Source: Diadema setosum (Eukaryota; Echinodermata; Echinoidea; Diadematoida; Diadematidae). From it: a stretch of DNA of 64,000 bases. Location of the stretch: assembly GCF_964275005.1 (NCBI RefSeq), contig NC_092702.1, forward strand, positions 30,914,726 through 30,978,725. The letters are read 5' to 3'. Under the pieces are notes generated by a model. The model saw only the letters and a list, made by a program, of their open reading frames with translations, did no database searches and had not been told where the DNA came from. A program made the position numbers and the translations under genes. Of the stretch, positions 13,393 through 25,263 are shown piece after piece (within the stretch, counting starts at the first letter, position 1; each line of letters starts with the position of its first letter).

Positions 13393-13907
13393 ACATATGA
13401 GTATATGAATATAAGAACGACCCAAGTCCAATTTTTGGCCAAATTCAGTTTGACATGGGAAATTGTAACTTATGCATGGACTCATCTTGTGTGTAAATGA
13501 TAAGTCCTAATTACCCCCGGAAGTGCCTGAAATAAATGAGTTAAATCTTATATGAATGTAAAAATGAAGGACTTGGGTCATTCTTACATTCATATTATAG
13601 CGCCCTCTCTCGTCCTTCTCTCATCTCTATAGCAGAATATCATGTATATGAATCAAAGAACGACCCAAGTCCATATGAATCAAAGAACGACCCAAGTCCA
13701 TCACACATAATGGCTTCTCCACAATTAATGTTAATGTTAATTGTCATAATAATATATGTTCTAATTTGTATATACAATGTTGCCTTCCCATCACAGTTAA
13801 ATAAAATATTATTTGACAAACAAAAAAAGATATGAAGTTTTTTTTTAGTTTACTCGAAATGGTCTTCCATGGACTTGGGTCGTTCTTATATTCATATACT
13901 CATATGT
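13393..13907. repeat. Palindromic element with 38 bp perfect terminal inverted repeats
   Basis: The ends (ACATATGAGTATATGAATAT at the left, its exact complement at the right) continue to 38 bp of perfect inverted repeat that includes AAGAACGACCCAAGTCCA. Three further internal copies of the AAGAACGACCCAAGTCC word lie at about 13565-13590 (inverted), 13660 and 13683. There is no coding capacity. This is probably a non-autonomous DNA element of recent origin, given the perfect arms. Confidence 0.8.
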
Positions 13908-14889
13908 ATATGTATGTATATGTATACATACATATACAATATTCATATGAATATATATACGCATATACACTTTATTATTTGTTGGGGAACAGATAAAAAC
14001 AAAGCGAGGAAGACATCGGGTGACGAGAATCACGGAAAAAATCACGGAATGAAACCTTAAATTTCAGTTTAGACTGCCTATATGATAGAACATTCCCACA
14101 AGAGTGTGACTTTTATTCTCTTCGTATAGTTGGGAATTCACACAATGCAGTATTCATCCTATTCCTTGTAACATATTTTATAACATTTAAAAGTTCATAT
14201 TGTTCAGTGGAGTCTATAAAGTGTTGGCGTAGATACTTATCACTTGAACGTATACTGCATAGCGTAATATTCTTGGAAGTAGAAAAGAAAAATAACTCTA
14301 TATTATGGTTTCAATTATTTTAATGTCGTTTAATTTCTGTATTTCTGTATTTTTTTTTTTCCGGTACAGTAACGGATGAATACAAAGTACGTAAAGAAAG
14401 TAGGAGATAAAATTCAGTGATGCAGTAATTCTCAACAGACGTGATAGGATAGTAGCGACGCGACGTAGCGTCATATATGTGAAGGAGGGAGAACACAAAA
14501 CAGGATACAGTAATCATAGACAGAGCTTCAGTTAGATGGGACCAAACCTTAGAAAGATTATATTTACATCACTGCACCGCTACTTCTACATTTACATACA
14601 TATAACTTAAATATAAGTTTCTTGACATTACTAGTATTTGATAGTCTATAGTCATAACAGTTTGCTAGGTTGACAGTAGAAGATGGTCGTTGATGATGTA
14701 TATTCTAAATGGGCATTGTTTTACTGTATTCCTCCTGTGTGGGTGTGATAGTATGCAGATAGTTGTCCTTTTGAAGTCATTATCAAAGAGAATATGGACA
14801 CAGATGTCTAAAATCAAAGAAACTTTCTATCAAATTCTGAAAATCTTATTGCAGGGCACAAGTGTTATCTGTGTATTTCCACAACTATG

Positions 14890-14930
<41 letters not shown>

Positions 14931-14933
<3 letters not shown>

Positions 14934-15176
14934 GAGTTTGTTTGCAAAAAAAGATAAGTCCGTATTTGCCAAATGGAGATATTTGCGATTAAAGGTCAAG
15001 AAAAAAAGAGAATAATAAGAAAATAGTTGCTTCTTTTTACCATAACTTCAAAAATATACCTTTATATGTAGTGACCAATATATCATTTAAAAGGTATTAT
15101 TTTGTACATTATGACAGAGGTCGTACTTCAAAATGTTCAAAAATGGACTTATCGGTTTTTGCAAACAAACCCTTCA
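14931..15176. repeat. MITE inserted in a (TA)n tract
   Basis: The left end GAAGAGTTTGTTTGCAAAAA pairs with the right end TTTTTGCAAACAAACCCTTC, and the pairing continues through a GATAAGTCC/GGACTTATC pair. The element is about 246 bp long and sits inside (TA)n on both sides (14893-14930 and after 15176), which suggests a TA target site. Confidence 0.8.
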
Positions 15177-15194
15177 TATATATATACATATAAT

Positions 15195-16339
15195 TGTCAC
15201 AAATGTACACACTAGTAATTATGTACATGTATGATGTACTGCATGCATGGTTGTTTTAATGTGTATGTACACAGGTTGACCAGATTAACGGAGAACATTC
15301 TATGTGGTATAGATATAGTACATACAGGCTGACCAGATCAGTGGAGAATTTTCTAGGTGGTATACAACGTAGCTATACAGTACATGCATGTAACAGGAAA
15401 TACATTATAGCTCACTCTATCTAGAATGATTTCACCCATTCCAGAATGTTCTGGGGAGTGCTTACATGTTTGGCTGAGTGAGGCACTGTCCCTGTAGCCC
15501 AATGTGATTGGTAGTTAATTTTGGCAATGATGTTATGTAGTGAGTCATCCAGGAATCCTGAAACTAGGACTTGCTAGTATGTTCAGGTATGTGGCCCCAG
15601 GTTGGAGAGGGTTACAGAATGTGCTAGAAAGGGGTGAATGGATAGTATATAAGCCAGAGAAATTCTGCAGTAGGCAGAGTACCCAACACCTCTGCTCTGA
15701 GAGTTACGTCACTTCTGGCTCTGAAGTGACTTGTTATAGTCAGTCCTGTGTTACCTGCTCACCTGTTATGTTTGTGGAGATAAGGCCTGGGAGACATTTT
15801 GCCTGCAGAGAATTTATGTGCCCTCATTGGAGATAGACTCCATTTTTGTGTCAATGGACAATGCTACGGAAAAGCTGTGACGGGCTGGATTTCTAGCTGA
15901 ACATTACTGAACGAATCATCATTCAACGCATCGACTGGACGTGGTCGTCATAACGTTGAATTCTGCACATTTTGCTGTGAACATTATACCGTGGATCTAT
16001 TGTGGACATATACCCTGGATTTATAATTTCGGACTATTGTAACCTGTGCCTCTGGATTAATACGTCGAAGGAATCATTCATCGGTGCATCGCGGATCATT
16101 CATTTGTACATCAAGCATCGTATTTGGACACTACCAGGGAACTGTAGGGATTTCGTGATCTAAGATTTGGATGCATGTAAGTGATTCCACTACCGATTTG
16201 TAATTGTTTCTATTGATCATTATTGTACTGATGTGCAACCGATTACGAATCTGTACCCTCAATATCGCTGTTAATAAACCGCTTGAACATCAGTTGATTG
16301 TTTCTTTTGTGCGATCATTCTCAGAGTGATTTTGGTCGT

Positions 16340-16343
<4 letters not shown>
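15195..16343 (+). mobile_element. Solo LTR of an LTR retrotransposon (fossil)
   Basis: The block begins TGT and ends ACA. It has a TATATAAG promoter box at about 15646-15653 and an AATAAA poly(A) signal at 16273-16278, followed by a T/G-rich tail. That is the expected U3-R-U5 layout, about 1.15 kb. No internal coding region follows, only (TA)n, so it looks like a solo LTR left after recombination. The family is probably Ty3/Gypsy-like by length and layout, but this is not certain. Direct target repeats are obscured by the flanking TA tract. Age cannot be judged without a second copy. Confidence 0.55.
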
Positions 16344-16379
<36 letters not shown>

Positions 16380-16789
16380 ATACATATATTTCGACACCGA
16401 TTTATAAACCTTAGGAAAGATGCAATAGTGTCGTCCTTCAGAATATCATTCTCCGCGAGAAAAAAATATAGACTTGAGAGACGCTTAACACTTATAAATA
16501 TACTATGTAAGTATTTAAGACACTTTTATCTAATATGTATCCAGTCCAACTATAATGATTAATGTTTTAGTATTATGTAATATTATATATCCCGGACAAA
16601 TATAATGATTTACTGGATTTGCACATGATTTCCTGGAAATGTAATATGTATCTTGAACAAATTTAATGATTTATTGGTTGTTAACACTTAAATACTTATG
16701 TAATATGTATCCTGAATGAATACGAATTAGTATTTTGATTGACATTTAAACACTGGGGAAATGTGCCATTATTTAATAAGATTATTGTC

Positions 16790-17329
16790 TGACAGCTTTG
16801 TCAATCAGTGGTTCGGGAGCTACGAACAGGAAACAATATGTCTCTCTAAATGGGTGTAATTCACAAATATTAAGTATTAAATGTGGTGTTCCACAGGGAA
16901 GTTGATTAGGTCCAATATTGTTTAATGTTTATATAAATGATTTGTGTAGATCATCAGATGTTCTTTCTTTCATCCTCTTTGCAGATGACTCAAATTTATT
17001 TTTTTTCGCACAATAATCTTCTAATCCTTGTTAAAACAATAAATTCAGAATTAGAAAATGTTGCCCAGTGGATAAAAGCAAATAAGTTATCTCTTAATCT
17101 TCAAAAAACAAAATAAGTGATTTTTAGCAATTCTACTGAGGCATTACCTGTTGACATTGTTTAAGATGGCACTCCACTCGAAAATGTTTCCCATGTAAAA
17201 TTTCTTGGAATAACAGTTGACAATAAGCTTTCGTGGAAATTTCATATTGACAGTATATGTAAAATTATTTCACGTAATATTGGTATAATTAATAAGCTTA
17301 AATTTTGTTTTCCTTTGTCGTCCCTGCTT
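16790..17329 (+). pseudogene. LINE reverse-transcriptase fragment (5' part of a split copy)
   Basis: Translation in broken frames gives reverse-transcriptase motifs: GVPQGS followed by LGPILFNVYINDL (about 16882-16947) and LFADDSNLFF (about 16977-17006), then LGITVDNKLSW and IINKL. This is CR1/L2/Jockey-like non-LTR retrotransposon sequence. Several in-frame stops and frame changes are present, including a stop right after GVPQGS. The 5' end is truncated near 16790, and the copy stops at 17329 where a 6.6 kb insertion begins. It resumes at 23957. Confidence 0.8.
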
Positions 17330-19475
17330 ATTAGGTGATACGCTATCAGCGTATCACCTATTGTGATTGTCAAAATCTCTCTTTATTAGGTGATACGCTA
17401 TCAGCGTATCACCTATTGTGATTGTCAAAATCTCTCTTTATTAGGTGATACGCTTTCAGCGTATCACCTATTGTGTTTGTCAAAATCTTCCTTTCTTTCT
17501 GGCACATTTTGTGTCGTGAATATCTCAACATTGACATGACGGAATAACATGACATTTTCAGTCAACATGTCTCATGACAACATCTAGCCACAATAAGGTT
17601 TTCATGACAGTAACATATCTATGACGTCATCTAGGCGCCATTTTGTGATTTTCGGACCATGTTACATGATCGATCATAACTTCATAACTAAAGGTCATTT
17701 CTGTATCATTTTCATTGAACATAAAGTTCAGGTCACGCTCTATCTTACTTTTTAATGCTAATTACCTAGGACATCATTACGCGCGCATTAGCGCGCGTCA
17801 AACTTTTAAAAGGCTCAAAACGACTTCCCAATGGGAAATCTCGAAGTTTCAGACAATTTTAAGCGTTCCGCGCGTTCGCGTCCGTCCGCGCATTTCCGCG
17901 CACAGTGCGCGTAAGCAAGATGAAAATGCACATTTTTTGACAGATTTGGATTCCTGATACATTAGGTAACAGTATCCATTGATTTCCGATCAATTTCGAC
18001 CTATAACAAAGGAATGCGCTGGCGTCAAAGTTGAAATTTCGTGTGCGCGTCTATGTGGAAATATAGCGAAAAACATGTCTGTTTATTTCGCCATAGCTCT
18101 TTAAAACGTCAGGTGACCCTATGTTTTTATTGCATATTACAAAAGCATATGAATTGAAAATAACGTTTCAAGTATCAATATTTCCCTAAATACATTATGA
18201 CGTCATCATATCATCATCTGAAATCAAAAAAGTGGAATTAATTTTTTGAGGTACTGTTTCTGACATTCATTTGCTCGTATCTCTGTTGTTTAAGCTCAAT
18301 ATTATCCCAAATTCAGATATGTTGTACTTTGAACATTTGCCTTTTGAGTCCATGTCATGGTTATGAAATTTGATGACGTCATCATACCTTAAATTGTGAT
18401 TAAAGGTAAAGATGCAAAATCGGACCATACTACGTGTTATGTCAATGGGAGGTGATTTTTTTTTTCAAACCATGCATTGACTTGACAACGTTTAAGCACC
18501 TTTATCTCAGCTGATTTTGCTTCATTTCTTCTGAAACTTAAGTATGTTGTAGCTGAGACAATAAGCTTTAGTAATCATGCATTTTATTTTTTGAAATCCT
18601 ATCATCAGGTTGACAATTTTGCAGTTTAAAGCTGAAAATGAGAATGGAATGTGGACAAAACGATTCCCGATTCAGCTTTCACATACATAAGTTTACGTTC
18701 CTCATATTTTCTCGCCGAGACGTATGGCCGAGTGGTTAAAGGCGACGTCTCAGAGACGTGAGGTTGCGGGTTCGAACCCCACAAGATCACGAAACAAAAC
18801 ACTTAGCTATTTTACTTTTTTTCTTCAATTTTGTATTACATATTCGTCCATGTAGAAATCACGTTCGTATAAACGCACCTATACACAGACACAGACACAC
18901 ACCATATCCCTTTTTTTTTGTGTTGGAGACCACATTGCTTCGACTGCTGCACAATTTTGTAGGCTGACTTTGTCAAACCGATCATAGTATGTAATGACGA
19001 CGACGGAGGTGTTGTACTTTGAACAATTGTCTTTCAAGACCATGTCATTGTTTTGTACTTTGATGACGTCATCACACTGAAAATTGTGATTAAAGGCAAG
19101 GTATCAAAACTAGCCGATTATAGGCTTTATGTCTACGGCGCGTATTTTTCCCAAGTTGCCAGAAATGGCATAGCGACATCAGTCGTTACAAGGCCGCATT
19201 TCCGTCTAGCAATGCAATACATGTTCACGCGGCCACGATTGTTGAGTGGGCATTGACTTTTTCCCCCTGTAATATCCATACATTTCTTTTTTGCCTTACC
19301 ATGTCCGGGGATGTCCCGTGGCCGAGTGGTTAGAGAAACGGTTTTGCATGCACGCTCAATATAACTTCAAGGTGCCTATATCACATTCTTTTCTTTGTCG
19401 ATCACAGATGACCGACACCTGATGACCCCAAGCGTATCACCTAACTCGTCAGCGTGACGAGTTTCATATCTCGTT
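17330..19475 (+). mobile_element. Helentron/HINE-like element, copy I
   Basis: The 5' end carries three tandem 55 bp units, each with a perfect 13 bp-arm palindrome (TAGGTGATACGCT, 3 nt, AGCGTATCACCTA) at 17332-17360, 17387-17415 and 17442-17470. The 3' end has one half of that palindrome (AGCGTATCACCTA, 19431-19443), directly followed by a hairpin with AACTCGTCA arms (19443-19463) and a short tail TTCATATCTCGT. A sub-terminal inverted repeat plus 3' hairpin is the known layout of Helentron-derived non-autonomous elements. No Rep/helicase coding sequence was seen. A tRNA-Leu-like segment lies at 18717-18787. Confidence 0.6.
18717..18787 (+). repeat. tRNA-Leu(CAG)-like segment in a repeat
   Basis: There is an A box TGGCCGAGTGG, an anticodon loop reading CTCAGAG (anticodon CAG) on an ACGT/ACGT stem, and a B box GGTTCGAACCC. 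The ends do not pair as an acceptor stem, the variable arm is short, and the same segment recurs at 23181-23254 in matching flanks. It is therefore a tRNA-derived part of a repeat, not a working tRNA gene. Confidence 0.6.
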
Positions 19476-20790
19476 TTTTTTTATTCTTCTTTCTTTCTGG
19501 ACAATTTTGTGTCGTCAATATCTCAAGAATGACATTACGAAATAACATGACATTTTCAGTCAACATGTCTCATGACAAAATCTAGCCACAATAAGGTTTT
19601 CATGACAGTAACATATCTATGACGTCATTTAGGCGCCATTTTGTGATTTTCGGACCTTGTCACATGATCGATCATAGCTTCATAACTACATGTCATTTCT
19701 GTATCATTTTCGGTGGACATGAAGTTCAGGTCACGCTCTATCTTACTTCTTAACGCTAGTTACACAGGTCATCATTACGCGCGCGTAAGCGCGCGTCAAA
19801 ATTTTAAAAGGCTCAAAACGACTTCCCAATGGGAAATCTCGAAGTTTCAGACAATTTTAAGCGTTTCAAACATTTTCTCGCGTGCGCGTCCGTCCGCGCA
19901 ATTTCGCGCGCAGAGCCCGTAAGCAACATGAAAATGCAATTTTTTTTGGCTGATTTGGATTCCTGATACTTTGAGTAACAATATCCATTGATTTCCGATC
20001 GATTTCGACCTATAACAAAGGAATGCACTGGCGTCAAAGTTGAAATTCCGCGTGCGCGTCTTTCTGCAAATATAGTGAAAAAACATGACTTTGTTTATTT
20101 CGCCATAGCTCTTTAAATCGTCCGTTGACCCTATATTTCTATTGCATATTACAAAAGTATATGAATTGTAAATAACATTCCAAGTATCAATATTGCCAGG
20201 AAAACGCGATGACGTCATCATATCGTCATTTTAAATAAAAAAAGTGGAATTGATTTTTTTGAGGTACTGTTTCTGACATTCATTTGCTCGTATCTCTGTT
20301 GTTTAAGCTCAATATTATCCCAAATTCAGATATATTGTACTTTGAACATTTGCCTCTCAAGTCCATATGATGGTTTTGAAATATGATGACGTCATCATAC
20401 TAGAAATTGTGATCAAAGGTAAAGACTCAAAATCAGACAAGTTTACGTGTTATGTCTATGGGAGGTGATTTTTTTTAAACCATGCATTGACTTGACAACG
20501 TTTAAGCACATTTACCTCATCTGATTTTGCTCCATTTCCTCTGAAACATACGTATGTTGTAGCTGAGACAATAAGCTTTAGTAATCATGCATTTTATGTT
20601 TTCAAATCTCCTCATCAGGTTGATAATTTTGTAGTTTAAAACTGAAAATGAGAATGCAATCTGTACAGAACGATTCCCAATTTTTCTTTGCAACTGTATA
20701 TTGATCGAATCCACGCTGCCACTTGTGAGAAGTTGAATAGCGCCATCACATTTCAACACATTCACAATGGTATTTAGATTTAAGTTTCAC
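19476..20790 (+). mobile_element. Helentron/HINE-like element, copy II (3' part replaced)
   Basis: From 19490 to about 20690 the sequence follows 17500-18690 of copy I closely (for example CAACATGTCTCATGAC, GGGAAATCTCGAAGTTTCAG). It lacks the 5' palindromes and loses similarity before the tRNA-like segment. Copies I and II are therefore in direct tandem. Confidence 0.6.
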
Positions 20791-21414
20791 ACTCAATCTT
20801 CAGGACAGCCGTGTGGCATAATCGCTTAGCGCGCTGGGTGTTCATAACGCCTTACCAGAATGTGAGAAGTTCGACTCCCGCAGGACCTTTTTTTCCGTTC
20901 TTTCTTTTTCTCTCCTTTTTTTTTTTTTTTTGGCAATTCAGCTTTACTCCGATGTCATTTATCATATTATTTTATCAAGTGTACCTAACCCGTGAACACG
21001 GCTGCTCTATTTCCCTTGTTTTGTATTGGAGTTTGGAGATTGGGTTTGCTTCATTAATTTTGTCACACTTAATGTTGTAAATTGCCCCTTGTTACAGTGT
21101 CCCGCTTGCCACCTTTCGTTTGCTCTTTCCTTTTCTCTTCATTGGTTATTGTTATACTGTAACAGGATAGGTAGGAACATGTACGTTTAAATAACTTGCA
21201 GGAACGGGAGCTGAATTGATTAACTCTAGGCCAGGTGTATGGCGTCTCGCTCATCTCTTTGAAATTCCAGGTTGTTATTGTTTGACCCAATAACGGAGTT
21301 GTAGACAGGTTTTATGTTGCTATAGAGGTATCTTGTGCCACATGAATGGAAGGCATCACTGTTTAGTAGTAGTAATGAACTTTTTCATGTTGTAAATGGT
21401 ATAAAGATTTAAGA

Positions 21415-21450
<36 letters not shown>
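20785..21450 (+). repeat. tRNA-derived SINE-like unit 1 with (TAAA)n tail
   Basis: The head reads CAGCCGTGTGGCATAATCGC (A-box-like) followed by a B-box-like AGTTCGACTCCCGC. A long body ends in a (AAAT/TAAA)n tail at about 21410-21450. The body matches unit 2 (21715-22330) over several hundred bases, including CTAGGCCAGGTGTATGGCGT. At about 620 bp it is long for a SINE. Confidence 0.5.
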
Positions 21451-21489
<39 letters not shown>

Positions 21490-21651
21490 TTAAAACCTAA
21501 AATGGCATTAAAACGCTTTATCCTGGCGAGGAAAGCGCATGTTTTTGAAACAAGACACCAAACAGGTTAGTCATCGCATTCTTCATCAGCGACCAGGATG
21601 CGATGTGATGTTAGATTAAAAATCCGTTTCTGAAGCAGAACATACACACAA

Positions 21652-21709
<58 letters not shown>

Positions 21710-21714
21710 GATAC

Positions 21715-22330
21715 ATTTCACATCCAATCTTCGGTACAGCCGTGTGGCTTTATAGTCGCTTATCGGGCTGCATGGTCATTATGCACTACCTTAGAAGGAG
21801 ATGTTCGAGACCCGCAGGACGCTATCATTTTTTTCTCTCTCTCTTTCTTTGTTCTTCTTTTGGCAGTTCAGCTTTATTCCTATCGATGCCATTTATCGTA
21901 TTATCTTATCAATTATACTACCCCACGACACACAGTCACTCAAGTTCCTTTTTTTTTTTGTCGGAGGCTGGAGGTTGGATTTGCTTCATTTATCATACGT
22001 ATTGTTTAAATTGCCCTTGGTACAGTGCCCCGCTTGCCACCTTTCCTTTTCTCTTTCCTTTTCTCTACGTTTGTTCCTGTTACACTGTCACAAGACAGGT
22101 CGGAAAATAATTCACATAACTCAACAGGAGCAGGAATGGCAACTGAATGAATTAACTCTAGGCCAGGTGTATGGCGTCTCGCTCATCTCTTTGAAATTCC
22201 AGGATGTTATTGTTTGACGCAATAACGGAGTTGTAGACAGGTTTTATGTTGCTATAGAGGTATTGTATCTTGTGCCACATGAGTAGAAGGCATCACTGTT
22301 TAGTAGTAGTAATGAACTTTTTCATGTCCC
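21715..22330 (+). repeat. tRNA-derived SINE-like unit 2
   Basis: This direct repeat of unit 1 has the same head (CAGCCGTGTGGCTTTATAGT) and an almost identical 3' half. It is preceded by a (TA)n tract (21655-21706). Open frames here are polypyrimidine artefacts. Confidence 0.5.
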
Positions 22331-22829
22331 TCCATGTCAATTATAGTGTGGTTTAAAGGGGTTGTGTGTCTATCTACCAAAGAAAAGGAAAAACTTATTT
22401 TCGTCAGGGCTGTTTCTCTATACGTAGCCGTAGGTAATGAGTGTTGTTGGTATCTGAGCAGTGAAGAACAGAGCGTCAGGCTAAAATCCCCTTTAGTTAT
22501 ACGCGCTAAGCGTTCAATAATCTTTCTTTATGTAGTCAATCCCTGCTAATGGAGTTACAGAATTATGTTATGACACGTTTCACTGAAAGTTTGTAAAGCA
22601 AAGTTTGTGGACAAGGCAAGCAATTGTACATGAATAATACCTACCATTGATTTCAGAGGGAAATTATGGTATGCCTAAATGTAAGGGTATCATTACTTTG
22701 GAATTGCTGAGACAATATGCTTGGCGCGGGGGCTTCCACTTCTAATAACTGATCCCTTTGAAGATGTGTCGGTCACGGGTGATCGTCATGATTCATCTTT
22801 CACGTAGAAGCTTACGTTCCACACTCTTG

Positions 22830-23956
22830 GTTCGAGAAGACTTACCATCATACTTCAAATTGTTATTAAAGGTAAAGACTCAAAATCAGACAAGTTTACG
22901 TGTTATGTCTATGGGAGGTGATTTTTTTTTAATGTGCATTGACTTGACAACGTTTAAGAACCTTTATCTCAGCTGATTTTGCTCCATTTCCTCTGTAACT
23001 TAAGTATGTGGTAACTGAGACAATAAGCTGCAGTAATCATGCATTTTATTCTTTGAAATCTCCTCATCAGTTTGACAATTTTGCAGTTTAAAACTGAAAA
23101 TGAGAATGGAATGTGGACAAAACGATTCCTGATTCATCTTTCACATACATAACTTTACGTTCCTCATATTTTCTCGTCGAGACGTATGGCCGAGTGGTTA
23201 CAGGCGACGTCTCAGAGACGTGAGGTTACACACGTGCGGGTTCGAACCCCACAAGATCACGAAACAAAATACATAGCTATTTTACTTTTTTTTTTCTTCA
23301 ATTTTGTATTACATATTCGTCCATATAGAAATCACATTCGTGTATAAACGCACCTATACACACACACAGACACAGACACACACACACACACACCATATCC
23401 CTCTTTGTGTTGGAGACCATATTGCTTCGACTGCTGCAAAATTTTGCAGGCTGACTTTGTCAAACCGATCATAGTATGTAATGACGACGACGGAGGTGTT
23501 GTACTTTGAACAATTGTCTTTCAAGACCATGTCATTGTTTTGTACTTTGATGACGTCATCACACTGAAAATTGTGATTAAAGGCAAGGTATCAAAACCAG
23601 GCGATTATAGGTTTTATGTTTACGGCACGTATTTTTCCCAAGTTGCCAGAAATGGCATAGCGACATCAGTAGTTACAAGGCCGCATTTCCGTCTAGCAAT
23701 ACATGTTCACGCGGCCGCGTTGGTTGAGTGGGCATTGACTTTTCTCCCTGTAATATCTATACATTTCTTTTTTGCCTTACCATTTCCGTGGATGTCCCGT
23801 GGCCGAGAGGTTAGAGAAACGGTTTTGCATGCACGCTCAATATAACTTCAATGTGCCTATATCACATTCTTTTCTCTGTCGATCACAGGTGACCGACATC
23901 TGATGACCCCAAGCGTATCACCTAACTCGTCAGTCTGACGAGTTTCATATCTCGTA
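22830..23956 (+). mobile_element. Helentron/HINE-like element, copy III (5' truncated)
   Basis: It follows the 3' half of copy I (18390-19475), including the tRNA-Leu-like segment (23181-23254, here with a longer variable arm). It ends with AGCGTATCACCTA and the hairpin AACTCGTCA-GTC-TGACGAGTT at 23924-23944, then TTCATATCTCGTA. The last base is placed at 23956, where the interrupted LINE resumes. Confidence 0.6.
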
Positions 23957-25022
23957 TTATATTCATCCTTAATATTGCCATATTTAAATTACGGTATTCT
24001 CGCGTGGGGAAATACATATAAAACACTTTTAGATAAATTACTTTTATTGCAAAAGAAATCACTCCGTATCATAAGTCATACTGCATTTTTGTCCCATACT
24101 GACCCACTATTTTATGAGCACAAAATATTGAAAAATAATGATTTGTATTTTTTTAATTTAGGACAATTTATGTATAACTATAACAAAAACAACCTTCCAA
24201 ATATATTCGAAACAATGTTTCAAAGAAATCAATCCGTTCACAATTATCCAACAAGGCGATCAAATGACTTCCATTTGCCATTTCTGAGAACTTTGTTGGT
24301 TCAAAACACATTCATCTACGATGGGCCAAAGTATTGGAATTCACTTCACAACAATATTACAACAGCTCAATCTCTGAACTCCTTCAAGAATAAATTAGAA
24401 TTATTCGTATTGAAATCTTACAACATCCAACCGAGTTGGTTTCGTTTTACCATCTTAGTCAAGTCATCATTTCTTTGAATATTAAACAATTATTATGAAC
24501 TTATTTTTTTTTTTACATAAGTCCTCCTTACAATTATGTTCCTGTCAGTGTTCCGCATATATCGATGTGTCTATTCTCTCTTTCTCCTGCATTCTTACCA
24601 ATATAATTATGTATGATTTTTTTTTTGCATTATATTCAATCCAGGTTGTATTTCATCACTTATTTTACATCATGGAATCCAGATTGCTTGCGTCCACGAT
24701 AGCACGTGCTGTATTCCCCCCCCCCTTTTTTCCCCTTTTTTTCTTTCTTTTTCCCTTCCCAATTATTTTGATGTCAGTTGACATCAGTTCGTTTTATTTT
24801 GTTTCATCCTCATCCTTAGTTGACATGTATTATACGCTTTATGTATATATCAACAAAGATAATTGCGGGTTTTTTTTCCATCTGCTTCTCATTTTCATAT
24901 GTACTTTATCAAATCACATTCTGCAATTATTACAAATATCCTGTACATATGCAATGTGTATAATTTCTTTGTTTATTTGATAGAAGTGAAAATAAATTTG
25001 AATCTTGAAGCTTGAATCTTGA
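23957..25022 (+). pseudogene. LINE C-terminal fragment and 3' end (second half of the split copy)
   Basis: An open frame at 23975-24478 gives PYLNYGILAWGNTY, LLLLQKKSLRIIS, NYPTRRSNDFHLP and GPKYWNSL, the usual carboxy-terminal region of CR1/L2/Jockey-type LINEs. The first codons (LYSSLILPYLNYG) continue the frame interrupted at 17329. A pyrimidine-rich 3' UTR follows and ends in a short TTGAATC-type tandem tail near 24995-25022, the normal 3' end for this LINE group. Confidence 0.8.
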
Positions 25023-25188
25023 ATCACCAACATTTTGTTGAACGTATTTCTATATCATTAGAACTTGTTCACTGTTAGATTTGTGTACATGTGTTACCTG
25101 TCGTGTGTCCAGATAGGACCATGGACTTGGTATCACTATGTTAACACTTTTATTTTTTTGTTTATTACCAATGAAGATATGATTACAA

Positions 25189-25216
25189 CACACACACACA
25201 CACACACACACATATA

Positions 25217-25261
<45 letters not shown>
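25189..25261. repeat. (CA)n then (TA)n microsatellite
   Basis: (CA)n runs 25189-25212 and (TA)n about 25219-25261; a TA-targeting element is inserted directly at its end. Confidence 0.95.

Positions 25262-25263
<2 letters not shown>

Noticed and set aside
18717-18787. A functional tRNA-Leu gene
   Set aside because: Acceptor stem does not pair, variable arm is short, and the sequence is repeated in identical flanks at 23181-23254.
21742-22217. Hydrophobic Ser/Phe/Leu-rich frames resembling membrane proteins
   Set aside because: They come from pyrimidine-rich parts of the SINE-like unit and lack conserved structure between the two unit copies.
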